From Nocardia neocaledoniensis (GTDB lineage: Bacteria; Actinomycetota; Actinomycetes; Mycobacteriales; Mycobacteriaceae), in NCBI RefSeq assembly GCF_003182135.1, contig NZ_QGTL01000012.1, forward strand, positions 165,478 through 229,477: a stretch of 64,000 nucleotides of DNA, in the 5' to 3' direction. The notes under the pieces were generated by a model. It ran no database searches. It had not been told where the DNA came from and saw only the letters and a list, made by a program, of their open reading frames with translations. A program made the translations under genes and the position numbers. Shown in pieces: positions 25,369 to 33,241 of this stretch (position 1 is its first letter; each line of letters begins with the position of its first letter).

Positions 25369-26220
25369 CTAGAGCACCTTCGACGGGAACACGGTGTTGT
25401 AGATCTGGGTGAGCGCGATGTTGGCGGCGAACAGCACGATCGCCGAGCTGACGACCGCCGAGTTCACCGCGTCGGCGACGCCGCCGGGTCCGCCCCTCGT
25501 GTGCAGTCCCGCGTCGCAGGCGATGATCGCGGTGAGCGCGCCGAACACCGCCGCCTTCACGATGGCCACCAGCAGATCGCTCGCGACCGCGAACGAGGCG
25601 AAGGTGCTGACGTACGAGCCCGGGGTGCCGTCCTGGACGAAGACGTTGAACACGTATCCCGTGGCGAAACCGATGAACACGACGAATCCGCACAGCAGCA
25701 TGCTCACCGACACGGCCGCCAGCAGGCGTGGCGCGACCAGCCTGCGCACCGGGTCGACGCCCATCACCCGCATCGCGTCGATCTCCTCGCGGATGGTGCG
25801 CGAGCCGAGGTCCGCGCAGATCGAGGAGCCGACCGCGCCGGCGATCATCAGCGAGGTGACCAGGGGTGCGCCCTGCCGGATGATGCCGAGCCCGTTGACG
25901 GCGCCGATGAAGGTGGTCGCGCCGACCTGCCCGACCAGCGAGCCGATCTGGATCGAGACCACCACTGCGACGGGGATGGCGACCAGCAGCGTCGGTGTGG
26001 CTGAGACACCGGCCATGAAGGAGCACTGCCGGAGGAATTCCCGCAGCGGAAAGCGGCGATTCGCCAGCGCCAGGACCAATTCGACGCTGGCCCGCCAGCC
26101 CATCGTCACCTGCCGGCCCGCGGTCTCGATCGATCGCTGGGGGTGTGTGCGCAACCAGCGTGAACCGAACTCGGTGACGAGCTCGCGATCCGTTGGTGCA
26201 CTGGTGGTTTCGGATGTCAT
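25369..26220 (-). CDS. yrbEA: YrbE/MlaE-type permease, first of the mce locus
   Basis: 283 residues. MlaE features: GLGIIRQGAPLVTSLMIAGAVGSSICADLGSRTIREEIDAMRVMGV (about 110-155), including the EEIDAM coupling motif, and hydrophobic segments spread over the sequence. ATG 26220 is taken as start; a GTG at 26235 is in frame and could yield a near-leaderless product. First gene of a ten-gene leftward operon driven from the palindromic region at 26284-26325. Confidence 0.9.
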   Translation of the reverse strand: MTSETTSAPTDRELVTEFGSRWLRTHPQRSIETAGRQVTMGWRASVELVLALANRRFPLREFLRQCSFMAGVSATPTLLVAIPVAVVVSIQIGSLVGQVGATTFIGAVNGLGIIRQGAPLVTSLMIAGAVGSSICADLGSRTIREEIDAMRVMGVDPVRRLVAPRLLAAVSVSMLLCGFVVFIGFATGYVFNVFVQDGTPGSYVSTFASFAVASDLLVAIVKAAVFGALTAIIACDAGLHTRGGPGGVADAVNSAVVSSAIVLFAANIALTQIYNTVFPSKVL

Positions 26221-26283
26221 GACGATGGCGATCACCCCGGGTTAGGTGTGGCCGCCTGCGTGTGCGACCGGATCTGACTGACG

Positions 26284-26325
26284 AACTACGCGACCGTAGA
26301 AATCACTTTCTACGGTGGAGTAGTT
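26284..26325. promoter_or_regulatory. 42-bp nested palindrome between mce operon and TetR
   Basis: Inner arms ACCGTAGAAA (26293-26302) and TTTCTACGGT (26307-26316) are exact complements around TCAC. Outer arms AACTAC (26284-26289) and GTAGTT (26320-26325) are exact complements at the same 3-nt offset on each side. In total 16 of 19 positions per arm pair. The only AT-rich block in the gap; inferred operator of the adjacent TetR protein. Confidence 0.75.
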
Positions 26326-26387
26326 ATGTGTCTGAGACAGTAGCAACAACCTGCTCGGCTGTCAGCGAATTGAGGCATGATCGCTGC

Positions 26388-27065
26388 GTGAGTGTGCAGC
26401 GGAAATCGGCCGGGGTGTGGCAGGTCTCGGGCGCGGGCCGTCCCCGCGGACGCAATACGCCCAGGCTGCCGCCCGCGCAGCGCAGGGAACAGCTGCTCGA
26501 CGCCGCCCTGCGCGTGGTCGCCCGGGACGGGCTCGCCCGGTTGACGATGCAGGCCGTCGCGCAGGAAGCGGGCGTCGCCAAGCCGGTGCTGTACGCGCTG
26601 TACCCCGCGGCGCCGGAACTGGTCGCGGCGTTGCTGCGCCGCGAGCACGCGGCCGGGATGGCGCAGGTGTTCGCGGCCATGCCCACCGACCTGCGCGACT
26701 CCGATCCCGACGCGGAGTTCGTCGCCGCGCTGATGGCGTTTCTCGACGCGGTGGCCGCCGATCCGGCGCGCTGGCGGTTGATCCTATTGCCCAGCGACGG
26801 TGCGCCCGTGGGCTATCGAGAACTCCTCGGCACGGCCAGAGACGAGATGGTGTCCCGTGGCACGGATCTGCTCGATCAGGGGCTGCGGCTACGTGGCGGC
26901 GCGGCCGAGGTGGACGTGGAACTGATCGGTCACGCGCTGTTCGGCTTCGCCGAAACCCTGGGCCGGATGGTGCTGTCCGACCCGCATCGATTTCCGCCGG
27001 ATCGATTACGGCCCGTGGTGCGGTCCCTGTTGCGGACCGTGCCGAGACCGCCCCGCGACGGCTGA
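26388..27065 (+). CDS. TetR family regulator, divergent from the mce operon
   Basis: 225 residues from GTG 26388 (GTG 26394 also possible). After a short basic lead (GRPRGRNTPRLPPAQRREQLLDAALRVV) comes the HTH: GLARLTMQAVAQEAGVAKPVLYALYP at about 57-82, with a Tyr-Ala-Leu-Tyr in place of the usual YxHF. A helical ligand domain follows. The start at 26262 would traverse the palindrome and is rejected. Presumed repressor of both itself and the mce genes; the ligand may be a lipid or CoA ester. Its stop lies 10 bp from that of the convergent epimerase gene. Confidence 0.85.
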   Translation: MSVQRKSAGVWQVSGAGRPRGRNTPRLPPAQRREQLLDAALRVVARDGLARLTMQAVAQEAGVAKPVLYALYPAAPELVAALLRREHAAGMAQVFAAMPTDLRDSDPDAEFVAALMAFLDAVAADPARWRLILLPSDGAPVGYRELLGTARDEMVSRGTDLLDQGLRLRGGAAEVDVELIGHALFGFAETLGRMVLSDPHRFPPDRLRPVVRSLLRTVPRPPRDG

Positions 27066-27075
27066 GCGCACGGGT

Positions 27076-27879
27076 TCAGCTGCTCGGCAACCGGCGCCAG
27101 GTCCAGTCGACCCGGATGTCGAGCGGCGCGTCCGCGGTGACCATGCGGGGCTGGGTGTTGAGGCCGTCGGGTGGGCCGGACTGGGCTTCGACCGACAGCG
27201 ACTCCTCCGGCAACGTCCACACCACGACATCGGAAACCGGGCTGGTGATGGTGAATTCGAGGAAGCCGGGCCAGGTGAGGCGGGCGTGGACGCCGTCGGG
27301 CATGCCGAAGCAGTCGTCCCACGGCGGCGGGGTCGGCGGGATGTGGCGGCCGGTGGGGAGGTAGTCCTCGCCGCGCTCGTACTGCCAGGCCGGGTGGAAG
27401 TCGAGTTCGAGCGGGCCGGTGGCGGGGGCGAGTTCGCGCAGGAACCACGGATGCCAGCCGCCCTGCGCGGGGAACGCGTCGCCGTCGGTGGCGATGCGCA
27501 TGGTCAGGGTGAGACCGGTGGCGGTGAGCGCGAAGGTCTGGGTGACGGTGCCCGCGAACGGCCACGGTTCGACCAGTCGGTACCGCAGTGTGGCCGCGGC
27601 GGGGGAAACGGCCACCACCTCCCACGCGCCGTCCCGCGCGGTGCCGTGGATGCTGTGCGGTCCGTTGTTGATCGGCATCCGGTAGGCGCGCCCGTCGACG
27701 GTGAAGGTGCCGTAGCCGAGCCTGCCCGCCCACGGCGCCATGACGAAACAGCCGGTGCCCGGGTCCTGCCGAAGCAGTTCGGTGTCGTCCACGGTGAGAC
27801 TGCGCAGCGCCCCGCCGTCCGCGGGGGCGAGGGTGAGCGTGGCGGTGCCCGCGCGCAGCGTCACCTCGTCGGCGGTCAT
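27076..27879 (-). CDS. Aldose 1-epimerase family protein
   Basis: 267 residues, close to the usual ~260-300 of actinobacterial GalM-like mutarotases. Visible features are APWAGRLGYG (about 48-57), the catalytic-histidine segment NNGPHSIHGTARD (71-83), GGWHPWFLRE with the second histidine (143-152) and a C-terminal beta strand pair ending RVDWTWRRLPSS. It interconverts sugar anomers or sugar-phosphate anomers in the cytosol. A partial second copy of its C-terminus lies at 16585. Convergent with the TetR gene. Confidence 0.85.
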   Translation of the reverse strand: MTADEVTLRAGTATLTLAPADGGALRSLTVDDTELLRQDPGTGCFVMAPWAGRLGYGTFTVDGRAYRMPINNGPHSIHGTARDGAWEVVAVSPAAATLRYRLVEPWPFAGTVTQTFALTATGLTLTMRIATDGDAFPAQGGWHPWFLRELAPATGPLELDFHPAWQYERGEDYLPTGRHIPPTPPPWDDCFGMPDGVHARLTWPGFLEFTITSPVSDVVVWTLPEESLSVEAQSGPPDGLNTQPRMVTADAPLDIRVDWTWRRLPSS

Positions 27880-27893
27880 GCGCGGAGACTAGC

Positions 27894-27920
27894 GGTTCCG
27901 GCCGGACACCGGCCGGAACC
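27894..27920 (-). terminator. Hairpin terminator after the small-peptide operon
   Basis: GGTTCCGGCCGG and CCGGCCGGAACC are perfect 12-bp complements around a 3-nt loop ACA, 8 bp beyond the last peptide gene's stop and just before the epimerase start. No T-tract. Confidence 0.7.
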
Positions 27921-27928
27921 CACGCCGG

Positions 27929-28084
27929 TCAGTTGAACGGGTACTGGCCCCCGCCGCCGCCACCGCCCTGATTGTTCGGTGTCGCAACGTCGATGATGTC
28001 CTGGACGAGCGAGACGATCGCCCGCCCGACCTCGAGTACCCCGTTGCCGAGAGTCGAGAATTCCTGCGCGATGTAATGGAGCAT
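27929..28084 (-). CDS. Small signal-less amphipathic peptide 3 (51 aa)
   Basis: Starts MLHYIAQEFSTLGNG, continues VLEVGRAIVSLVQDIIDV as an amphipathic helix and ends with TPNNQ, seven glycines and QYPFN. GAGGAC stands 7 nt before the ATG. No secretion signal, 51 residues, no charge-rich region. Third gene of a leftward tricistron. Size, lack of signal, helix and location in a mycolata genome recall corynebacterial PorA/PorH channel peptides; membrane-active bacteriocin-like function is the alternative. No homologue can be confirmed here. Confidence 0.65.
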   Translation of the reverse strand: MLHYIAQEFSTLGNGVLEVGRAIVSLVQDIIDVATPNNQGGGGGGGQYPFN

Positions 28085-28160
28085 CTTGTTCGTCCTCACG
28101 TCTGGCGAGCCGAATAGTGCTCTCCCAGAGTGCCACACGACGCGGGCGGCGTGGGCTCGC

Positions 28161-28298
28161 TCAGGACGCGAGGAAGTTCAGGATGGCCAAGGCCAGGGGG
28201 GAACTCAGGTCGAAGAGGACCCGGCCGATGTGCAGGCCGAGGGTGGCGCCGGATTCGTAGTGGTCGGACAGGAACTGCAGGATCGCGTCCTCGGTCAT
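28161..28298 (-). CDS. Small signal-less amphipathic peptide 2 (45 aa)
   Basis: Begins MTEDAILQFLSDHYESGATL and ends LSSPLALAILNFLAS, with GLHIGRVLFD between; acidic N-terminus and a strongly hydrophobic C-terminal half. An excellent AGGAGG lies 8 nt before the ATG, so it is very likely translated. Shares with its two neighbours a pattern of aromatic residue, Asp/Glu, Tyr or Ser, then glycine-spaced hydrophobic helix with Gly-Arg or Gly-Asn. Gap of 76 nt to peptide 3. Function unknown; porin-like or membrane-active peptide suspected. Confidence 0.65.
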   Translation of the reverse strand: MTEDAILQFLSDHYESGATLGLHIGRVLFDLSSPLALAILNFLAS

Positions 28299-28329
28299 GA
28301 TGTGTTCCTCCTGGTCGGGTCGCCGCGGG

Positions 28330-28470
28330 CTAGGTGAAGAACGGCTGCAGCAGCGGCGCGCCCATGTCGATGACGACCTTCGCGACGGTGAGGCCGAGGT
28401 TGCCGAGACCGATCACGACGTGGCCGATCAGGTCGTAGTTGTCCTGGGCGAAATCTCGTAGCTGCTGCAT
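28330..28470 (-). CDS. Small signal-less amphipathic peptide 1 (46 aa)
   Basis: Begins MQQLRDFAQDNYDLIGHVVI and ends VVIDMGAPLLQPFFT, with GLGNLGLTVAK between. AAGGAG stands 9 nt before ATG 28470; a longer in-frame start at 28527 lacks such a site. Acidic/neutral, one long hydrophobic helix, no signal peptide. First gene of the tricistron; its promoter must lie in 28471-28600, next to the argG control region. Same size class as PorA (45 aa) and PorH (57 aa) of Corynebacterium, which are also exported without a classical signal. Confidence 0.65.
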   Translation of the reverse strand: MQQLRDFAQDNYDLIGHVVIGLGNLGLTVAKVVIDMGAPLLQPFFT

Positions 28471-28617
28471 GGCGACGTACTCCTTGATCCCGACCGATTC
28501 CGAAACTCGATGTGACCACCGTCTCATATTCGAGGTTTGCTGCCAAGATGCCAGGCGGAATAATTGCAGGTGATCGCGGTTTTCGGGGGATTCGTGGAGC
28601 GTGGACCACCCCCGGTG

Positions 28618-28649
28618 ATGAATGAGATTGCATCATCGTGCATAATCAT
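28618..28649 (+). promoter_or_regulatory. ARG operator (ArgR box) in front of argG
   Basis: 32-bp element ATGAATGAG...TTGCAT...TCGTGCATAATCAT, identical to the argC operator at 29 of 32 positions. It lies 100 bp before the argG start, giving argG-argH their own arginine-repressed promoter. Confidence 0.8.
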
Positions 28650-28749
28650 TTGCAGCAACGGCGCGAGCCGAATCGGCGGCCGGAGCATCCATACTGCTCA
28701 GGGCAGCCCGTGCAGCGGAACGACAACCACTTCGAGGAGCACAACAGAC

Positions 28750-29952
28750 ATGTCCGATCGCGTCGTACTCGCCTACTCCGGTGGGCTGGACACCTCCGTC
28801 GCCATCAGCTGGATCGCGAAGGAGACCGGTGCCGAGGTGGTGGCCGTGGCCATCGATCTGGGCCAGGGTGGCGAGGACATGAACGTGGTGCGCCAGCGCG
28901 CCCTGGACTGCGGCGCCGTCGAGGCGATCGTGGTCGACGCGCGCGACGAGTTCGCCGACGAGTACTGCCTGCCCACCATCCAGGCCAACGCCATGTACAT
29001 GGGCCAGTACCCGCTCGTGTCGGCGATCAGCCGCCCGCTGATCGTCAAGCACCTGGTCGAGGCGGCGAAGTTCCACAATGCCACCACGGTCTCGCACGGC
29101 TGCACCGGCAAGGGCAACGACCAGGTCCGCTTCGAGGTCGGCATCGGCGCGCTCGCGCCCGACCTGGACGTCATCGCCCCGGTCCGTGACTACGCCTGGA
29201 CCCGCGAGAAGGCCATCGCCTTCGCCGAGGAGAACAACCTCCCGATCAACGTCACCAAGAAGTCGCCGTTCTCCATCGACCAGAACGTGTGGGGCCGCGC
29301 GGTCGAGACCGGCTTCCTCGAGGACCTGTGGAACGCCCCGACCAAGGACGTCTACGACTACACCGCCGACCCGACGGTGAACTTCGAGGCGCCCGACGAG
29401 GTCATCATCACCTTCGACAAGGGTGTGCCGGTCGCCATCGACGGCCGCCAGGTCACCGTGCTGCAGGCCATCGAGGAGATGAACACCCGCGCCGGCCGGC
29501 AGGGTGTCGGCCGCCTCGACATGGTCGAGGACCGGCTCGTCGGCATCAAGAGCCGTGAGATCTACGAGGCGCCGGGCGCCATCGCGCTGATCACCGCGCA
29601 CCAGGCGCTCGAGAACGTCACCATCGAGCGCGAGCTGGGCCGCTACAAGCGCCAGGTGGAGCAGCGTTGGGGCGAGCTGGCCTACGACGGCCTGTGGTTC
29701 TCCCCGCTCAAGCGCGCCCTGGACGCCTTCGTGCAGGACACCCAGCAGCAGGTCTCCGGCGACATCCGGATGGTGCTGCACGGTGGCTCCGCCGTGGTCA
29801 ACGGCCGCCGCTCCGAGCAGTCGCTCTACGACTTCAACCTGGCCACCTACGACGAGGGCGACACCTTCGACCAGTCGCTGGCCAAGGGCTTCGTGCAGAT
29901 CCACGGCCTGTCCTCGAAGGTCGCCGCCCGCCGCGACCTGAACCAGAAGTAG
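28750..29952 (+). CDS. argG: Argininosuccinate synthase
   Basis: 400 residues; joins citrulline and aspartate with ATP. The P-loop-like PP motif AYSGGLDTSVAISWI is at residues 8-22, followed by VSHGCTGKGNDQVRFE at about 111-126, the signature of the enzyme. ATG 28750 follows GAGGAGC and starts MSDRVVLAYSGG as in homologues; a longer frame from 28564 would include the ARG operator. Pairs with argH 160 bp downstream. Confidence 0.97.
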   Translation: MSDRVVLAYSGGLDTSVAISWIAKETGAEVVAVAIDLGQGGEDMNVVRQRALDCGAVEAIVVDARDEFADEYCLPTIQANAMYMGQYPLVSAISRPLIVKHLVEAAKFHNATTVSHGCTGKGNDQVRFEVGIGALAPDLDVIAPVRDYAWTREKAIAFAEENNLPINVTKKSPFSIDQNVWGRAVETGFLEDLWNAPTKDVYDYTADPTVNFEAPDEVIITFDKGVPVAIDGRQVTVLQAIEEMNTRAGRQGVGRLDMVEDRLVGIKSREIYEAPGAIALITAHQALENVTIERELGRYKRQVEQRWGELAYDGLWFSPLKRALDAFVQDTQQQVSGDIRMVLHGGSAVVNGRRSEQSLYDFNLATYDEGDTFDQSLAKGFVQIHGLSSKVAARRDLNQK

Positions 29953-30112
29953 CACCGAGCCACCGCGTCCCCGGTTCCGACAGCTGACGGGCCGGGGACG
30001 TGGCATGCGCGCACCCGGGACCGGGCGGCCGGGTGGCATCGGCAACCCCGCGGCTGGTTACGGTGGTCACCGGCACACACCCACGCACATCGATCCGAGG
30101 AGACAGCAGGCC

Positions 30113-31534
30113 ATGACCGACGGCGGCAGCACGAACACCGGTGCCCTCTGGGGTGGGCGCTTCGCGTCCGGGCCCGCCGAGGCGATGGCGGCGCTGAGCA
30201 AGTCGACGCACTTCGACTGGGCGCTGGCGCCGTACGACATCCGGGCCTCGCAGGCGCACGCGCGGGTCCTGCACAAGGCGGGCCTGCTCTCCGCGGAGGA
30301 TCTGTCCGGCATGCTGGCCGGGCTGGACGCGCTGGCCGCCGACGTGGCCTCGGGCGCGTTCGGGCCTGCCGAGTCGGACGAGGACGTGCACGGCGCGCTG
30401 GAACGGGGGCTGATCGAGCGGGTCGGCGCCGAGCTCGGTGGCAGGCTGCGCGCGGGCCGCTCGCGCAACGACCAGGTGGCCACGCTGTTCCGGATGTGGC
30501 TGCGCGACGGCGTGCGCCGGGTCGCCGCGGGGGTGCTCGACGTGGTCGACGCGCTCGTCGCCCAGGCCGCCGCGCATCCGAACGCGGTGATGCCGGGCAA
30601 GACCCATCTGCAGGCCGCCCAGCCGGTGCTGCTCGCGCACCACCTGCTCGCGCACGCGCACCCGCTGCTGCGCGATCTGGAACGACTGCGCGACTTCGAC
30701 AAGCGCGCCGCGATCTCGCCCTACGGTTCGGGCGCGCTCGCCGGCTCCTCGCTGGGCCTCGACCCCGAGCAGATCGCCGCCGAGCTGAATTTCACCGCCG
30801 CGGCGGCCAATTCGATCGATGCCACCTCCGCGCGGGACTTCGCCGCGGAGGCCGCGTTCGTCCTCGCCATGATCGGCGTCGACCTGAGCCGGATGGCCGA
30901 GGAGATCATCCTCTGGAGCACCCCGGAATTCGGTTACGTCACCCTCGCCGACGCGTGGTCGACCGGCTCGTCGATCATGCCGCAGAAGAAGAACCCCGAT
31001 GTCTCCGAGCTCACCCGCGGCAAGGCGGGCCGCCTGATCGGCAACCTGACCGGCCTGCTCGCCACGTTGAAGGCCCAGCCGCTGGCCTACAACCGGGACC
31101 TGCAGGAGGACAAGGAGCCCCTGTTCGACTCGGTCGCCCAGCTCGAGCTGCTGCTGCCCGCCATCGCGGGCCTGGTCGGCACCCTGACCTTCCACACCGA
31201 CCGGATGGCCGAACTCGCCCCCGCCGGTTTCACCCTGGCCACCGACATCGCCGAATGGATGGTGCGCCAAGGTGTTCCGTTCCGCGTGGCGCACGAGGCG
31301 GCCGGCGCGTGCGTGCGGGTCGCCGAGGGCCGTGGCGTCGGCCTGGACGAACTCACCGACGTGGAGTTCGCCGCCGTCGACCCGGCGCTGACCGCGGGTG
31401 TGCGCGAGGTCCTCACGGTCGAGGGCTCCATCGCCTCCCGCAACGCCCGCGGTGGTACGGCGGGCGTTCGCGTCGCCGAGCAGCTCGACGAGGTGCGCCG
31501 CGGCGCCGAGGACGCCCGCGCCTGGCTGAGCTGA
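30113..31534 (+). CDS. argH: Argininosuccinate lyase
   Basis: 473 residues; releases arginine and fumarate. Superfamily signature GSSIMPQKKNPDV is present (about 289-301), preceded by TSARDFAAEAAF and followed by a flexible, helical C-terminal domain. Start ATG 30113 has CGAGGAGA upstream. The last arginine gene in the window. Confidence 0.97.
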   Translation: MTDGGSTNTGALWGGRFASGPAEAMAALSKSTHFDWALAPYDIRASQAHARVLHKAGLLSAEDLSGMLAGLDALAADVASGAFGPAESDEDVHGALERGLIERVGAELGGRLRAGRSRNDQVATLFRMWLRDGVRRVAAGVLDVVDALVAQAAAHPNAVMPGKTHLQAAQPVLLAHHLLAHAHPLLRDLERLRDFDKRAAISPYGSGALAGSSLGLDPEQIAAELNFTAAAANSIDATSARDFAAEAAFVLAMIGVDLSRMAEEIILWSTPEFGYVTLADAWSTGSSIMPQKKNPDVSELTRGKAGRLIGNLTGLLATLKAQPLAYNRDLQEDKEPLFDSVAQLELLLPAIAGLVGTLTFHTDRMAELAPAGFTLATDIAEWMVRQGVPFRVAHEAAGACVRVAEGRGVGLDELTDVEFAAVDPALTAGVREVLTVEGSIASRNARGGTAGVRVAEQLDEVRRGAEDARAWLS

Positions 31535-31592
31535 TCTGCGCGCGGCGGCGGCCACGGCGAATCCCCGTGCGCCGCCGGGCTACTCTGCGGCC

Positions 31593-31916
31593 ATGACCTT
31601 GCTGTTCCTCGCGCTGGCCATCGCGTCCGAAGTCACTGCGACGGTGTCACTGAAGCTGTCCGAAGGGTTCTCCAAACTGGTGCCCTCGATCGTCGTGGTG
31701 CTCGGTTACGGCTCCGCGTTCTATTTCCTCTCCCAGGCGTTGAAGCGCGGGATGGGCATCGGTGTCGCGTACGGGATCTGGTCGGCCGTCGGAGTCGCGG
31801 CCATCGCGGCGATCGGCGTGCTGTTCCTGGGGGAGCGGCTCACGCTGGTGCAGGTCGGCGGGATCGGTCTGGTGATCCTCGGCGTTCTGGCCCTGGAACT
31901 CGGTGGCGCACACTGA
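31593..31916 (+). CDS. mmr: SMR-family multidrug efflux pump
   Basis: 107 residues, four hydrophobic helices. The essential membrane Glu is at residue 13 in ALAIASEVTATVSLK, equivalent to EmrE Glu14; the GMGIGVAYGIWSAVG signature follows near residue 50. As I recall the sequence it closely resembles mycobacterial Mmr (Rv3065), including the C-terminal GGAH-like end. Expected to exchange quaternary ammonium or lipophilic cations for protons as an antiparallel dimer. Single gene; stop 6 bp from that of convergent ilvA. Confidence 0.9.
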   Translation: MTLLFLALAIASEVTATVSLKLSEGFSKLVPSIVVVLGYGSAFYFLSQALKRGMGIGVAYGIWSAVGVAAIAAIGVLFLGERLTLVQVGGIGLVILGVLALELGGAH

Positions 31917-31922
31917 TCGCCG

Positions 31923-33143
31923 CTACAGCTCGGCGCGCACCCTGAATCCCGCGTCGCGCAAAGAGTCCAGGACTTCATCCCGGTGGGCGGGACCACGCGT
32001 TTCCACCGTGAGCGACACCTCGACCTCGTCGACCGCCAGCCACATCCCGGTGCGGGAGTGGGCGACGTCGACGACACTCGCGCCCGCCCGCCCGACGACA
32101 CCGAGCAGCTCCGACAGCGCGCCGGGCCGGTCGGCGATGGTCACCCGCATCGCCAGATAGCGGCCCGCCGCGCTGAGCCCGTGCCCGATGACGCGGGTGA
32201 GCAGCAGCGGGTCGATGTTGCCGCCGGACAGGACCGTCACCACGGGGCCGGTCAGGTCGCGGTCGCGCAGGGCGGGGGTGAGCAGGGCGGCGACGCCGGC
32301 GGCGCCCGCGGGTTCGACGATGAGCTTGGCGCGCTCCAGGCACAGCAGCAGCGCCTTGGACAGCGCGTCCTCGTCGACCGTGACGATCTCGCGCACCAGT
32401 TCGGCGACGTGGGCGAAGGGCACCGCGCCCGGCAGCCCGACCGCGATGCCGTCGGCCATGGTCGCCATTCTCGGCACCCGCACCGGCCTGCCCGCGGTGA
32501 GCGAGTCCGGCCAGGCCGCCGCCTCGGCCGCCTGCACACCGATCACCTCGACGTGTGGGGCCAGCGCGTGCAGCGCGACCGCGATTCCGGCCAGCAGACC
32601 GCCGCCACCGGTCGGCACGACGACGGTGCCGACCTCGGGCACCTGCTCGAGGATCTCCAGCGCGACCGTCGCCTGGCCGGCGACGATGTCGGGATGGTCG
32701 AACGGATGGATCAGCGTGGCACCGGTGCGCTCGGCGAATTCCTGTGCGGCCAGCAGTGATTCGTCGATGGTGTCGCCCACGAGATGCACTTCGGCGCCGT
32801 AGGCGCGGGTCGCCACGAGTTTGGGCAGCGACGCGCCGATCGGCATGAACACCGTCGAGCTGATGCCAAGCTCGGCGGCCGACCACGCCACACCCTGCGC
32901 GTGATTGCCCGCGCTCGCGGCGACCACTCCGCGCGCCCGTTCGGCCGCGGGCAGATTCGCGATCCGGTTGTAGGCGCCCCGCGGTTTGAACGAGCCGGTC
33001 CGCTGCAGGTTCTCGCATTTGAGCAGCACCTGCGTCCCGACCCGCTCCGACAGCACACGCGACCCCACGGTCGGCGTGCGCCGGATCACCGGCGCGAGCA
33101 ACCGCGCCGCCGCCTCGACCTGTTCGATCCCGACGCTGTCCAT
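31923..33143 (-). CDS. ilvA: Threonine ammonia-lyase with C-terminal ACT domain
   Basis: 406 residues. PLP lysine in TGSFKPRGAYNRI at about 48-60; phosphate-binding PTGGGGLLAG at about 177-186; C-terminal ACT domain from about residue 330 (MRVTIADRPGALSELLGVVGRAGASVVDV). The length and single ACT domain match the TdcB/IlvA type common in actinobacteria. Deaminates threonine to 2-oxobutanoate for isoleucine synthesis or catabolism. ATG 33143; a GTG two codons upstream is possible. Confidence 0.9.
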   Translation of the reverse strand: MDSVGIEQVEAAARLLAPVIRRTPTVGSRVLSERVGTQVLLKCENLQRTGSFKPRGAYNRIANLPAAERARGVVAASAGNHAQGVAWSAAELGISSTVFMPIGASLPKLVATRAYGAEVHLVGDTIDESLLAAQEFAERTGATLIHPFDHPDIVAGQATVALEILEQVPEVGTVVVPTGGGGLLAGIAVALHALAPHVEVIGVQAAEAAAWPDSLTAGRPVRVPRMATMADGIAVGLPGAVPFAHVAELVREIVTVDEDALSKALLLCLERAKLIVEPAGAAGVAALLTPALRDRDLTGPVVTVLSGGNIDPLLLTRVIGHGLSAAGRYLAMRVTIADRPGALSELLGVVGRAGASVVDVAHSRTGMWLAVDEVEVSLTVETRGPAHRDEVLDSLRDAGFRVRAEL

Positions 33144-33241
33144 GGCCACATCGTGCCAGCTCGGCGCCGCGCGCTCGGGGAAACGATCCCGGACGCGCGG
33201 TCACCTGGCGGCGAGGCCGGAGCCGCGGTCGGTGCGATCGC

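Noticed and set aside
22898..26026. A leftward open frame of about 1040 codons and a rightward one of about 990 codons across the mce/yrbE genes
   Set aside because: Both are Arg/Gly/His-rich shadow frames caused by high GC; the real genes in this interval have domains, coupled overlaps and correct third-position GC.
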